A stretch of 64,000 nucleotides of DNA from Cryoendolithus antarcticus (taxonomy: Eukaryota > Ascomycota > Dothideomycetes > Cladosporiales > Cladosporiaceae): positions 334,493-398,492 of the forward strand of contig NAJO01000042.1 of assembly GCA_002077065.1 (NCBI GenBank), written 5' to 3'. The position numbers and the translations under genes were made by a program. The notes under the pieces are model-generated. The model was not told the origin of the DNA. It saw only the letters and a program-made list of their open reading frames with translations, and searched no databases. This document shows, one piece after another, positions 45,255 to 56,226 of this stretch (positions within the stretch are counted from its first letter, which is position 1; the number at the start of each line of letters is the position of its first letter).

Positions 45255-45618
45255 ACTGCAAAAAAATCGAGGGCGGGGGGAAGATGTTCGACCTGTGAGC
45301 ACACGTAGCGCAGACTATGCGTCGAGTGAAGAACTGCTAGCTGACGAGCGCAAGTGTGTCAACTCTGCCTTGTATCGTGCCACGACGACATCTCTAGAAA
45401 CTTCAGTCGTGGATAGTACTGATATAAGCTTGCACAGGACAGCGACTCGCTGTGTTGCGGTGTCTGCGAGAGTGCCATCTTCGACGCAAGCACGCCTACA
45501 CCTAATACGCCCTCTCCCACCGACTGAAAGCAACAGATCTATAGTTGCAGATGTGTTTACCGTAGCATAGGAGCTTTTAGTTTTCCGGGAGAATAGGGTA
45601 GTCCCAAGGTACGACCAA
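45255..45618. other. Convergent intergenic region
   Basis: About 360 bases between the racemase-family gene (+) and the permease remnant (-). It presumably holds 3' UTRs; nothing else is seen. Confidence 0.5.
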
Positions 45619-47321
45619 TCACCCATGCTTCGCTTTCTCCATATCACCACCCTCAGACAGTCCACTCGTGCCCACTGGCTCGATGCCGAAGAATACCTTC
45701 TCCTTGATGTACTCTGGCATGGGCTCGTCATCCAGAAAGAAGCCCTCGGTTGCGATCATGCTCTCCCAAGCCTTACTCTCACCCTCATGCGTATCCGTTG
45801 GGTAGATCTGTACAGGCCAGATCTTAACGAGTGTGTAGTATACAAGGGCACCAGCAGTCAGCGACAGCACAAAGCCGCAGTTGTAGACGTTGACTGCAGT
45901 CTGGCTGATCGAGCCTGGCTTGATAGCACCCGAGATACCTGAGATGACTAAGACGACACCGCATACCCAGGCGACGTAGGCACGGAAGTTGACTCCCTTG
46001 GTATAGTAGTATGGCGAACCCACTTCAGGCCGGTATAGCGAGGGAACGTGAACATTGCCACGTCGTGCAATCCAGTAGTCGACTATCATGACTGCAACGA
46101 TTGGTGAGATGAAACACAGATAAGAGCCCAAGAAAGTGAGAAAGTTCTGAGCTGAGTTGACGAGGAGCCAGGGTGCGACCGGCCAGACGAGAATGTGACA
46201 GAGCATCATTCCTCGGACGATCGTGAAGTACTTCGGGAACAGCCCGTTCAGGTCACAGCCAATCGGTATGGCGTTGCTAGAGACATTTGTGACGATGGTG
46301 GCAAAGCACTGAACGATTGCTCCCCGGAAGATCAATGTGCGTGTACCAGGACCCCAGAGCTCATCGAAAATGAGGCCGTAGAGGTCCCAGAGATTCCAGT
46401 TGGCCACGCCAAAGTGCTTTGCACCTGCTGCGGTGGTGAAAAGGCCGATCAGGATAACAGCGGGCTTGCTGATGAACAGACCGGCTACCAAAGGCCACAC
46501 ATCGCGCGGGCGATTCCCATAGCGTGCGAGATCCGCAATGTATACCATTGGCGGCACCACGCCACTGACAACGGTGTTGATTGCCCGCAGGAAGTCCAGC
46601 CCAGCTGTCCACCAGAGACTGTTTTCTTAGCTAGATTGAGGTTCACGCCATCAAACTTGACTAGAGCCCAGATCGTCGTGGCGGTATATGCGACGGGTGA
46701 TAGGAAAGACTTCACTACGAACAGTGGACTAGCTTTGCTTGGATGCAGCTATGCAAACGGGAATTGCAATAGCCATGTGATGAAGAAAGCGACCATTTGC
46801 GATGTAGTGATGCCAGCTGACTTCGGAAGTGACTTGGGAATGTCGGTCCATTGGTGTCCAAAGACGCATCGCAAGGAGACATCCATCATGCGACTCGCGT
46901 AGTAGGTTTGCGTGCCCATGTAGAAGATCGCCACGATCATCCGAATGAAGATGAAGAATAATGAGCCATAGATGCCTGCTGATATTCGAGCGTATACAGG
47001 AAACCCGATGTGATACCAAGTGGCGCCTCGAGAGTTGAAGAAGATGACGATGCAGCAGAGTCCAGTACCAACGAAGCTTGCGACAGTAATAGTCCACCAG
47101 GTCAGTCCGATGGCGAAGAGACTCGAGCCAATATTGTATGTCGTTGGCGAGAAGGCAATGCTGAATTGAAAGGCGAAGAAGTACCAGCCAGACCAGTTCC
47201 GAGCATTTAGAGGAGTAGGCTCAAGGTCCACGTTTGACCATTTTCCGTACGAAGCTTTACCGTCAATATCTTCGTTCGTCTGCTTTGCCTGCAAAGCATG
47301 AAGGACTCTGTTGTTAGTCAT
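45619..47321 (-). pseudogene. NCS1-family permease (uracil/allantoin/hydantoin type), disrupted
   Basis: The ATG at 47321 opens a frame with the NCS1 N-terminus (NARNWSGWYFFAFQFSIAFS, then TYNIGSSLFAIGLTWW). In the middle of a conserved stretch, QFPFA-stop-LHPSKASPLF, an in-frame TAG at 46749-46751 interrupts. Similarity continues in that frame through KSFLSPVAYTATTIWALVK, then a frameshift near 46619-46632 is needed to reach LWWTAGLDFLRAINTVVSG and MVYIADLARYGNRP, which read on to the stop at 45619-45621. No intron with proper ends and length repairs either lesion. NCS1 proteins have 12 membrane segments and import nucleobases, allantoin, hydantoins or thiamine. A TGG-to-TAG change would explain the stop. 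Confidence 0.72.
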
Positions 47322-48143
47322 GATGGGTGCCGCATTCAGACTTCTCTATTGAGATGAGGACGATCAATTCTCGTGGGTGTACTGCGTTGCTCGTTACTCT
47401 AGCTGAGAGGTCGGAGAACGCCACAACGCTCAAAGGAGAGTGCAAAGGGCCTGACATAGCGCAGATAGCCACGTGGGAAGCCATCATTACCTAAAAGTCG
47501 ACAACCCTCAGTTGCAAGATTGGGAGCGATAGCTGCACCATGCATGCCAAGCGCCAGGAGATAGGAACCTCGGGAAGTTGTGGGTGGAGAAACAGAAACC
47601 CGCCGATGGCAGGAAAGGGAAGGATGCAGCATCGCCTACCTGTGCAGGGTGATCTGCTGTAACTTCTGCGTTCTGGAGTGCTCATCCGACGATGGTAGCC
47701 GCGAGCGATCGTCTGTGGTTGTGCGGCCTTCGCTGCGGAATTATCCGCCGGTGATACTGAGAGTGATAACATGAAACGCTGCTGGGTAGGTACGTCAAGG
47801 TACAGTAGAGCGCTAGTCAAGAGTCCATTTACGAATAGCAGTCGTATGGCAGACGTGAAAAGCTTTCCTGGCGTAATTCGCAACCGGCCGTGAGAGATCG
47901 CAGGGCGATTCCACTTGAGGACGAATGAACTGGAGGTGATGGTCTGGATTAGTCATCACTTGGCGGTTCTAGCTTTTGTCTGGGCATGTCGAGGCAAACT
48001 TGAGGCAACAGAGCAATGCGGCACGGTAATGTAGCACAGTATATGATCGCATGATACAACCATCAAGATTGGGGCATCTACCTCGTGCCAGCATACTCTC
48101 ATCATCATCTCCTCCAAGACGTAAGTGCGCTTGTGTCCTCATC
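47322..48143. other. Intergenic spacer
   Basis: About 820 bases between divergent genes. No gene or repeat is recognised. Confidence 0.5.
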
Positions 48144-49487
48144 ATGGCAGCCTCACTCGTGACCCTGCCATCAGAGCTGCTTGAAGTCGTGGCAAGCACG
48201 CTCGACGTGAATGATCTGGGCGGTCTTCGTCTTACATGTCGCGACGTGTCTGTCCGTATATCAAATGGCGCCTACAAGTCTCACTTTAAGTCCAAGAGGC
48301 TTCTGTTGACTGTTGACAAGCTTACTAGGCTCGAGCAAGCCGCACGGCAAGGTGATCTCGTCAGTCTGCTGGAGCGACTGACCATGGTCGGACCTCTGAT
48401 CGCGAATGAAGACGATCTCACAGAACAGCGCGTGGACGAGTGCGCGTTAGGATTGGCTGCTGCATGGCATGCTCTGAGACGGCCTACACATAAGCCACGT
48501 CTGCAACACCTCATACTTGAGGTGGACACGCAACCGAGTTATGCGTGGGTCCTTATGATGACGCCAGCACGACCTGGAATCCGTTCTGTCCCTGATCAGT
48601 ACTCCAGTGTCATCAGATCGGCCCAATTCGTGTACCGCGTGGTGATCAAGGCGCTTGCAGAGTGCGGCGAAGAATTGCACAGCTTGAACCTTTTCGGCAC
48701 CCTGCCACGCTGTTCGTTGCCTATGCGTGAGCTCAACTCAGACATAGCAGTAGAAGATGCGGCATGCTGGACAGGCAAGCTGGAACACTTGACACTCAGT
48801 GTGGCGTCTACAGAACGTCCGCAGGAGGGCGATGAGCCCACGATCGAAGCTGAGTCTGCGCAAGCCATGCCTCCAGTGCCAGACATGCACCCAGACGCCC
48901 GGTACGTTCTCGACTGCCTGACAAACACTTGAGGACTCGTCAGCTTAGACATCGGATACTATGAAGCGCACGAGCGCGTAAGTTGGGATCGCACGAGGCG
49001 GTACAGCGCAGCCTACTTGCGGAGTATGCTGTGGTTCGATAGCGTCGCCGACAGGGTTATCCTTCCTCGCCTCATCACTCTAAGACTCCGTAATATCCGC
49101 ACCTCCGAGAGCAGCCTCACTAGCTTGCTCACACGGCATTCGTTGCGCGATCTGGCCATGGAGTACATTCATCTCCAGCCAGGTGGCAAGTTCCAAAGGA
49201 TACTGAACATTATCAGTGGTCCTAAGCGTAAGATCAAGCTCAACCGCCTCGCGCTAGCGGACCTTTGGGAAGACCGGTTGATGACATTCGCAATACGTAC
49301 TTCAGATCATCAGTCCATGAAAATTTTCGGAGATGGCCACCGCGGCCCCAGGTATGCCTTCACTGGCGAGCTGGATGAGCTGGTCAAGACCGTCAAGATC
49401 TTCCGAGATACTATGACATGGTCTGGGGAGCTTGGCACCGTCGAATGGTTGGAGTACTGTAAGATACACTACGGGCCGCCTCGATGA
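48144..49487 (+). CDS. F-box protein, tandem copy 1 (possible 42-nt intron over a TGA)
   Basis: From the ATG at 48144 a frame encodes the F-box LVTLPSELLEVVASTLDVND followed by LGGLRLTCRDVS, then a leucine-rich-like region. The frame meets a TGA at 48930-48932 and continues open to 49485-49487 with LITLRLRNIRTSESSLTSLL and LNRLALADLW. A 42-nt intron at 48902-48943 (donor GTACGT, branch CTGAC, acceptor CAG) would remove the TGA in frame and give 433 residues. However, the equivalent stretch is coding in copy 2 (49744-51024), so an in-frame nonsense mutation is the alternative. F-box proteins link substrates to Skp1-cullin ubiquitin ligases. Substrate unknown. Confidence 0.55.
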
Positions 49488-49743
49488 ACAATCGTGTTTG
49501 CGAGGCTAAGCAGCAGATTTCCTATCGCATACACTGGAGTATACCCTGGAGAAACATGCGGCCACGCCACTGGCTGCAAGGGGAAGGCGTGCACTGGAGT
49601 GGAGCAGCAGTGTGGTGACACAGCATACTCAACATGATGACTCCCAGAGGATCTCATTCACCTTATCAACGGCCCAATTTCCTGTTTTGCGCTGTTTCGA
49701 AGATCTTGCGATCCGTACTACCGACGTTAGCGTAGGCCTCAAC

Positions 49744-51024
49744 ATGTCAATCGCTTTGACAGATCTGCCACAGGAACTGCTCGATCAGGTTGCGGACTTC
49801 CTCGACTAACCTACCCTGTGCAGGCTTCGAATGACGAACCGAGCGATGTCTAGATGCATACTGGTCAACCATTACGCTACATATTTCGCATCGAAGCGTC
49901 TCCTCCTGATTTCGAAGAAGTTGACTTCTTCCATTGCGATCATCAAATACAGCAGCCCAGTTTGTTCCCTGGAGAGACTTACGCTCGTCGCCCCCGTGCT
50001 ACGGAAAGGAAAAGTTATGACGGAAGAGAAGATCCAAGATTTGTCCTCTATACTATTGGTCGCATTGCAAGCTCTGAGCATAGCCAGTCCGCAATGTCGC
50101 TTGAGGTATTTAGGCCTTGCCGTCGACACCCAATCGACACCAGCCGGTGTCTCGCGCCCGACCCCGGGAAAGGTCAATCGGCCGGACAACTTCACTCGCG
50201 TCCTCCGGGCTGCTAAATTCGGTTTCCACATTACTGCTCGGGCACTGGCGAAGCATGCGCTGCCTCTGGCTAGCCTGGATATCTTCGGCGCAACTTCGCG
50301 CTGCTCACTCGATGCTTCCGAGTTGCTGCACTTGATCAAGATGCCGGGAGAATCTGGACGAACACTCCACGGACTTCGAAGTCTTTCGGTGTACCTCTCC
50401 TTCAACAAGGTGTATCCGAAGCATTCCAAGGTCCAAGCGTGGGACATCTTCACAGACTTTCATGCAGTCTCGGATGTGCTCCGAACCACTCCAAATCTCG
50501 ACAGTCTGAGCATCTGACACTTTGTAACGGATTATGACAATATGCGCGCCGGCCATCCGGCGAACTACACGAGGAAGATGTTCCGGTTTGAGACTGTTGC
50601 AGAGACTCTCCAGCTATCGCAACTCCCCTTGCTTACTTTGCAAAACGTTCGCATCTCGCAGGAGCTTTTACTCAAGCTGTTGACCAGGCATCCTATACGT
50701 CGCTTGACCATCGAGTACATTGCGCTCGAGCGACACGAGTTCGATGGAATCATGGGCTTTATCAGTGGTCCCGATCGTACGGTTGAGCTTGAGCACTTGG
50801 CTCTGGCCGATCTCTGGGGAAAATGTCGCTTCCTGCCGTTCGAGGTGCCATATCATGGAACGCGGGCTGGCTTAAGCTTTGCAAGAGGTGAGGGAGATAG
50901 GTACGTCTTCGTCGGTGGACCAACAGAGTTGCAGGAGCTTGTTCGATGTGAGCCTCAAGGAGATCATAAGCATAGCATGCAGTCCTGGGAGGAAGAACGC
51001 GCGTTTCACTTCGGTCCCCCGTAG
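49744..51024 (+). pseudogene. F-box protein, tandem copy 2, with two in-frame stops
   Basis: A tandem paralogue of 48144-49487. The ATG at 49744 starts SIALTDLPQELLDQVADFLD, the first half of the F-box; a TAA at 49807-49809 follows, and the frame resumes as PTLCRLRMTNRAMSRC. A second stop, TGA at 50515-50517, interrupts a leucine-rich-like strand (NLDSLSI-stop-HFVTDYD), after which the same frame continues to 51024 with LLTLQNVRISQELLLKLLTR and LEHLALADLWGK. No frameshift is present. No intron with consistent phase removes either stop, and the first lies inside the F-box core. The gene is probably inactive, though recently so. Confidence 0.7.
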
Positions 51025-51261
51025 CTGTGATCATCTTGATGAGTCCCATGCACTTACGATATATGCATTTCACGTAGATCTAGCTATACCCCACTTATTG
51101 CTATGCTACATTGCCCAGTAGTTCGAAAATTTGGCCACCCATGCGTCGCTCCTTTGTGACGCCATCGTTTCAGTATATGCTTTTCGCATATTGCTAGAAC
51201 GCGTTGCAGCGACCCACTACCCTGTACAAAGCGTGCTCACGAGATTAGTGTGCCTTCGTGC

Positions 51262-52735
51262 TCACTCTCTGAGCCAATCCCACGCTTTCCGACCAAGCGA
51301 TCTAGATGGCCTCTCGACAACCCAGTACATTGCCTCCGCAGCCACGATGCTAACAAATAGCGTAGCTACGAATGCTATACCCCTTGCACGCGGTAACTTA
51401 GAGACGTCGCCTGCCATGGTGTTCGTGGCGAGCTGTATGCCAAGCGTATAGATTATGATGCTTTGGGTGAGGAAGTAGCCTGATGCGGACTGTCAGTCAT
51501 GAAGGAGGAAAGTGAAGAGAGAAGTGGGACAAACTCAGCGATCGTCTGCCCAGCAGAACGAGAAACTTCATTCGGAAGATTGATTGCAGAATCGACGAAG
51601 TCTCGAGCATCAGCCAGAACCCGGTAATGATCAGATAACAGTCCACACGAATTTGTGCAGTTGACACATCAATGCCGTACTGGATGCCACCGGTTAGGTA
51701 GATACCCGTATGGTAGTAGATTTCCTCGTTCATCAAGTCTGGTCGCACAGCAACCCAGACAAATTGCATCGCGAAACCAGCAGCCATGAATACTACCCCA
51801 ACCATCCAGAATGGCACCCTAAGCTTACCCATGAAGAATGAAGTACCAGACTGCCCCGGCCGCATGCCCATGTGCATCACTGCATCCGCAATGAGAAGAC
51901 CGGTGATGCTGTACCACGCCCAGGAATAAACCCACCATGCCGTTGCGATGAAGGCAAACGCTCCGTACACCCGCCATCGTTGTCGCGTGTAGGGTATGAT
52001 GGTCATGGACATGAAGACCGTGTAGCTCTGCTGAAACACCACACTGATGATCCAGAGCATCTGCGTCGGGAATGCCCAGCTTCCAGCTTGCGTTTGAAAG
52101 CCGTAGGTAATCCAGAAAGTCATGAAGATTGCGTTGAAGTTCGCGAGACTGGAGGGGATAATGTAGAGACCAGTGATCATGGAAGTATTGCCAGTTAACG
52201 CGGCGAAGTCAACCAGGTATTGATTCCCTCCCATCGCGTGCGTGAAGACGCCGTAAACGATGATCAGCGTTGCTGCCACGGGAAGCCAGAGACTGAATCC
52301 TCGTCGGAAGACGCTACCCGCGAGCGTGGCTTTCGTGGGATCCAGGAGGAAGGGCACGCATATCGTGCGAGCGGAGAGGAAGACGATGGAGCCGTAGATT
52401 AGGGTGTCGTTCCAGAAGAGAACCGATAGGGATTTGCGGAGAGCCAGCTCCCACGTTTCGCCCGTGGTATTTGCGGAGGCTTTGACAGCAGCTGGGACGA
52501 ACGTCTGGAGGAACGTCCAGCAGAAAGCCATGGGTACTAGACAGCCTCGCACACCGAGGAGGTAGTCTTGAGATTCATCGTAGGGTCGTAAGGTTGTGGA
52601 CTCGCTCGATTGGCCGGGTATCCTCGAGGATAGTGAGGAGAGGAACCCTTTCGAGTGCTTTTCGTGGTCCACAGGTGGAACATTGCTGCTGTTCGTCGAC
52701 AGCGACGGGCCATCGTAGTCTTTCCGAGGCTCCAT
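51262..52735 (-). CDS. Acyltransferase-3 family multispanning membrane protein
   Basis: Two exons, 52735-51535 and 51479-51262, with the intron at 51534-51480, giving 472 residues. The first in-frame ATG is at 52735. After a hydrophilic N-terminus (about 60 residues) comes DYLLGVRGCLVPMAFCWTF, the YL.G.RG signature at the first membrane segment of acyltransferase-3 (OafA/NodX-type) proteins. About ten membrane segments follow, with blocks such as MWIISVVFQQSY-like and PFWMVGVVFMAAGF. The second exon (IIIYTLGIQLATNTMAGD, then MYWVVERPSRSLG) supplies the last segments. Family members move acetyl or other acyl groups onto extracytoplasmic sugars or lipids. The domain is related to the C-terminal half of the gene at 56227-59427. 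Confidence 0.8.
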
Positions 52736-53622
52736 GCTGGGCTCCGTTCTCAAGCAACACCAGGAGTCAAGTGTCGTGTAATGCTGCAAGACGACGATGA
52801 GCTTCACGCCTCAGGCCGCAATCTTCACAGTCCTTTGCTATGATGAGTCGTTTACACATACGCGTCGTGGTGTGTCTCAGCCATTAGCCCGTTACTCTCT
52901 CAGTAATTCCCTCCAAGAATGCCACGCCGACAACAGATCCGTGAGCTGCAGTCCAGTAGTGGAGTGTTGGTCAAAGTGCCTCCATGCACACTCTGTGGCG
53001 TCGGCGAAAGCCAAGTCCCAAGAGAGTTCGCCGGGTCTCATCGGCAAGATCTAAATCCTGCGGAGCCCTTCGCGGCATCAACCCCGGTCAAGGAAGGCTG
53101 ACGAGAAACGAATGCTCACAGACCACACTTAGCCCCCGGGTAATCGGCAGCCATGTGCTTCTTGGGTTCTTGCTGTTCTACGATGCCAAGACGAACGTAC
53201 GCGCGGTCACTGCCACGGCGAGCTCTCATGTTGGCACGCGCCAACAATGCATCCATAATCATAACAGACAGTAGCTAGACGGCGATGCCAGGAACGGAGA
53301 TTTGTCGTGTGCTGGGGCCAATGGGTCGCTTGAGCGCATTATCTACAGGTAGTCCGTGCGGAGCCGTGCATATGACGATCCAAGCTGTGGCGTGTATCGA
53401 GCACTCTCTGCCATCTTTTGTCATGAGCCGAAGCCCGCATTGTGAGAGAAGCTTGGTAGGAACTGCAGAATTGTGGTTGATCATGTTGGTGGTTGGGGGC
53501 GACCTCGACTCATTCTGCTTTCCAGTACAATTGTTTTGGCAATGCGGAGAGCTGTCTGCATTGATGATCTCTTGAGGATACGTTGACGTCGCTGGAGTGT
53601 TTCAGTACTCTCGATCTGAAAT
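52736..53622. promoter_or_regulatory. Divergent spacer, acyltransferase / GT2-like gene
   Basis: 887 bases between divergent starts of two membrane-protein genes that may work together; a shared control region is possible. No specific site is recognised. Confidence 0.4.
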
Positions 53623-55110
53623 ATGGGGCTTTCGGAGGGCGACTTCGAGGTTCATCGGCAGCCGTCGAGTTTCGATCACGACGAGGAGAGTGCCACGCTA
53701 CCAGCAACAGAAAACTCGTCGTATGGCAATGCATCACCAAAGCATAACTCGACGAGGCCAGCGGGCATCGCTGGCGTGATATTGCGCTGGTCACCCAGGA
53801 TCTTTATCGTGGCTTACTTCTTGTTCTCGGTCTCGGTTTACACGATGCTACCCACAGAGGGAACTAAGGTGTTTTGGTTCCTGTACCTTACGATCGGGAC
53901 ATCACTTGCGAGCATCACAGTCATGGAGGCCTTTGATGGATTATCGCTGCTCAAACATGGACGGAAGACGATTGCAAAGACAGCGAACTCGGGATTGCTC
54001 GACGACCCCATATTGCCCTTCGTAGAGCTCATCATTGAGGAGTCTTCGAGAGGCAGCTTTGACGATGAGATACTGCTACGAGCAAAGACTGTCTACCCGA
54101 CGGAGAAGCTACGAATCACAGTCCTGCCACGCGAGCATGACAACACCGCACTGTTCCGTCACCTGTGCTACACTCAGGACCGACAACACGGTCCTTTGCC
54201 CGAGATCACTGCGGTCCTGACCGGCAACCAACGACCTCACCCGCACGCGATCAGGCACGCAGTCGATAGACTCGCGGCAAACAATAACCTCGACCTCATT
54301 CAGAGTCGGACGGTGCTGACAAGGCGCAAGGGTGCTGGAATTTTCCGGGCAGCATGGTCTTCTCTGGCTTCTCTGCAGCATGACGCCACGCATTGCCTCA
54401 TACTCCCTGGCCGGACAGTCACATGGGAGACACCTATATCCTCCGGTGTCCCACTGTATGGACGAACGATCGTACTGCAGAATGTAATGAGGGCAGCAGC
54501 GTCCGCGTCACCACGAAAGAATAGCGTCGCACTCGCATTCTCTGCATTAGCTCAGAACTCAAAGTCAGTCTACGACATGAGTGTGATAACCTACACCGAA
54601 TGTCCGCGCAGTCTTGTCGGAAGCATGCGCATGCAGCTTCGCGAGGCTGTGCAATGGACTGCCAGCATGCGATACCTGAGCCTCATATTTACGAAAGCGA
54701 AATCCACCGCATCAACATCCGGGAAATCCGCCTCGCCGGCCACGGCACCAAAACGCACATTCAAACAACGCATGTGCATCCTCTACACCCTCCTCCTCCA
54801 ACGCCTGGGATCGCACGCAATACTACAATACTTCTCCCTCGCGCTCGCACTGCTCATCGTTAACCCTCCGAACTCGGCAGCGGAGTTTTCAACGCAAATA
54901 TTCTTCCCTTACCACATATCGATATGGCTCATAGCATCTGGGCTACTGTGTCTGTTCGGCACCATAGCGATGGTACATCACGCGGCATCCGAGTTTGCGC
55001 CCAAGGGCTGGACGTTTCCCAGTGTGTTGCTGGTGTGGCCGCTCATGCTGCTCGTGGGAGCGGGAGTGGATGTGTATGCACAGGTTGGGGTTATGTTGGG
55101 GAGTTTTTAG
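53623..55110 (+). CDS. GT2-like membrane protein lacking the DxD motif
   Basis: A single-exon 495-residue protein. Two N-terminal membrane segments (about residues 52-75 and 82-100), a cytosolic domain (about 105-370), and three to four C-terminal segments (about 395-495). The middle resembles fungal family-2 glycosyltransferases: LDLIQSRTVLTRRKG matches their (D)xIQGR strand, and LREAVQWTASMRY sits where QxxRW occurs. At the position of the metal-binding DAD before RPHPHAIRHAVDR the sequence is TGN (residues 200-202), so the normal nucleotide-sugar/metal site is absent. It may be an inactive or partner glycosyltransferase. It lies between two acyltransferase-3 proteins. Confidence 0.6.
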   Translation: MGLSEGDFEVHRQPSSFDHDEESATLPATENSSYGNASPKHNSTRPAGIAGVILRWSPRIFIVAYFLFSVSVYTMLPTEGTKVFWFLYLTIGTSLASITVMEAFDGLSLLKHGRKTIAKTANSGLLDDPILPFVELIIEESSRGSFDDEILLRAKTVYPTEKLRITVLPREHDNTALFRHLCYTQDRQHGPLPEITAVLTGNQRPHPHAIRHAVDRLAANNNLDLIQSRTVLTRRKGAGIFRAAWSSLASLQHDATHCLILPGRTVTWETPISSGVPLYGRTIVLQNVMRAAASASPRKNSVALAFSALAQNSKSVYDMSVITYTECPRSLVGSMRMQLREAVQWTASMRYLSLIFTKAKSTASTSGKSASPATAPKRTFKQRMCILYTLLLQRLGSHAILQYFSLALALLIVNPPNSAAEFSTQIFFPYHISIWLIASGLLCLFGTIAMVHHAASEFAPKGWTFPSVLLVWPLMLLVGAGVDVYAQVGVMLGSF

Positions 55111-56226
55111 CGCATTTGTTGGATACCTTTACATAGGCGATGGAGTTGGATAGGACGTAGTGATATATACAAACGGCCATCGAACCAATTCACAGCATAT
55201 ATCCTTCTGCTGCACATTGATTCATTGCTAAGCACCACATGATACTTCTGTTCTCGATGTCCTAGGATCACCCGCGTAACGGCATCGCCTCTATAGGCAT
55301 CAACACCTCGCTTCATCCCCGGCACACAGCATGGCTTCCGGCACATCTCAAACACCTATCGAGTCTGTTCGTCGCGTCCCATTTACCGACTCGGCACTCG
55401 TGCTAAGTTATGGACCACGCGATATCAGAGATTGATTGGCAATCTCGGAAGCCGGACTGCAAAGTGGAGAGCCTCCGGCCGTGCATATGAGACAGCTGCA
55501 GGTAATATTCCGTAGGCGAGAACGCGTGGTGGTGCTCGATAGTGCAAGGCGAATCGGGCATTTTACGACGAAATAGATACCATGGACAGCCCCAGACCGA
55601 TTGCGCGATGGGGGCGGACATATCTCCGCCAAGATGTTAGGCCTATCTTCGCCGGTGAGGCGTCTTCGCTTGTTGATAGTGAAAGCGGGCAAGATGCTCA
55701 GCCTCGGCCGCGGTCATATGATCCTCCATCATCATCGCATGATTCCCATCCCAGCCTTGTATGTAAAGATGACCTACTGCAGCTCACAAGCAGCCTCAGG
55801 ACAAGATCTTGGCAGCAGCGCTGAGATAATTCGCTGACGACGCCAAAAGCTCGAATCTTGCTTGGAACGCCCGTGAACCCTGCTTTGGGTGCATGACAAC
55901 CATGCAGCGTAGATCCCTTTGTCCCAAAGGCTTGATTTAATGGTAGCCGGCGCCGGCTCGGCATTATAATTGGACCTTGGCGGGCGTTGGCCAGGACGGA
56001 CTACGGCATTGGAAGAACTGCACTTGATCCATCGTGCGTGATGCGTGCCCTGGGCGAGTCGATAGGTGTGGAGTACTGCACATGACAAGGCTGGACTCAA
56101 CGGCAGTGGGTATGGGGCTGGGAATCGACCTCGAATCGTTGTACTGCAAGACGTAGCATTGCTTTCTCTTGGGCAAGGTCTCGACAGGCTCGTGATGTTA
56201 CCACTGTCGCTACCGCACACCTAGCT
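55111..56226. other. Intergenic region
   Basis: About 1.1 kb with no supported gene on either strand. The right part is the promoter of the GH16-like/acyltransferase gene. Confidence 0.5.

Noticed and set aside
46619..46660. 28-base intron in the NCS1 permease
   Set aside because: Too short for a fungal spliceosomal intron and it leaves the wrong phase.
48902..49487. Programmed stop-codon readthrough in the F-box pair
   Set aside because: The bases after the stops (GGA, CCT, CAC) do not match known readthrough contexts such as TGA CTA; mutation or splicing is simpler.
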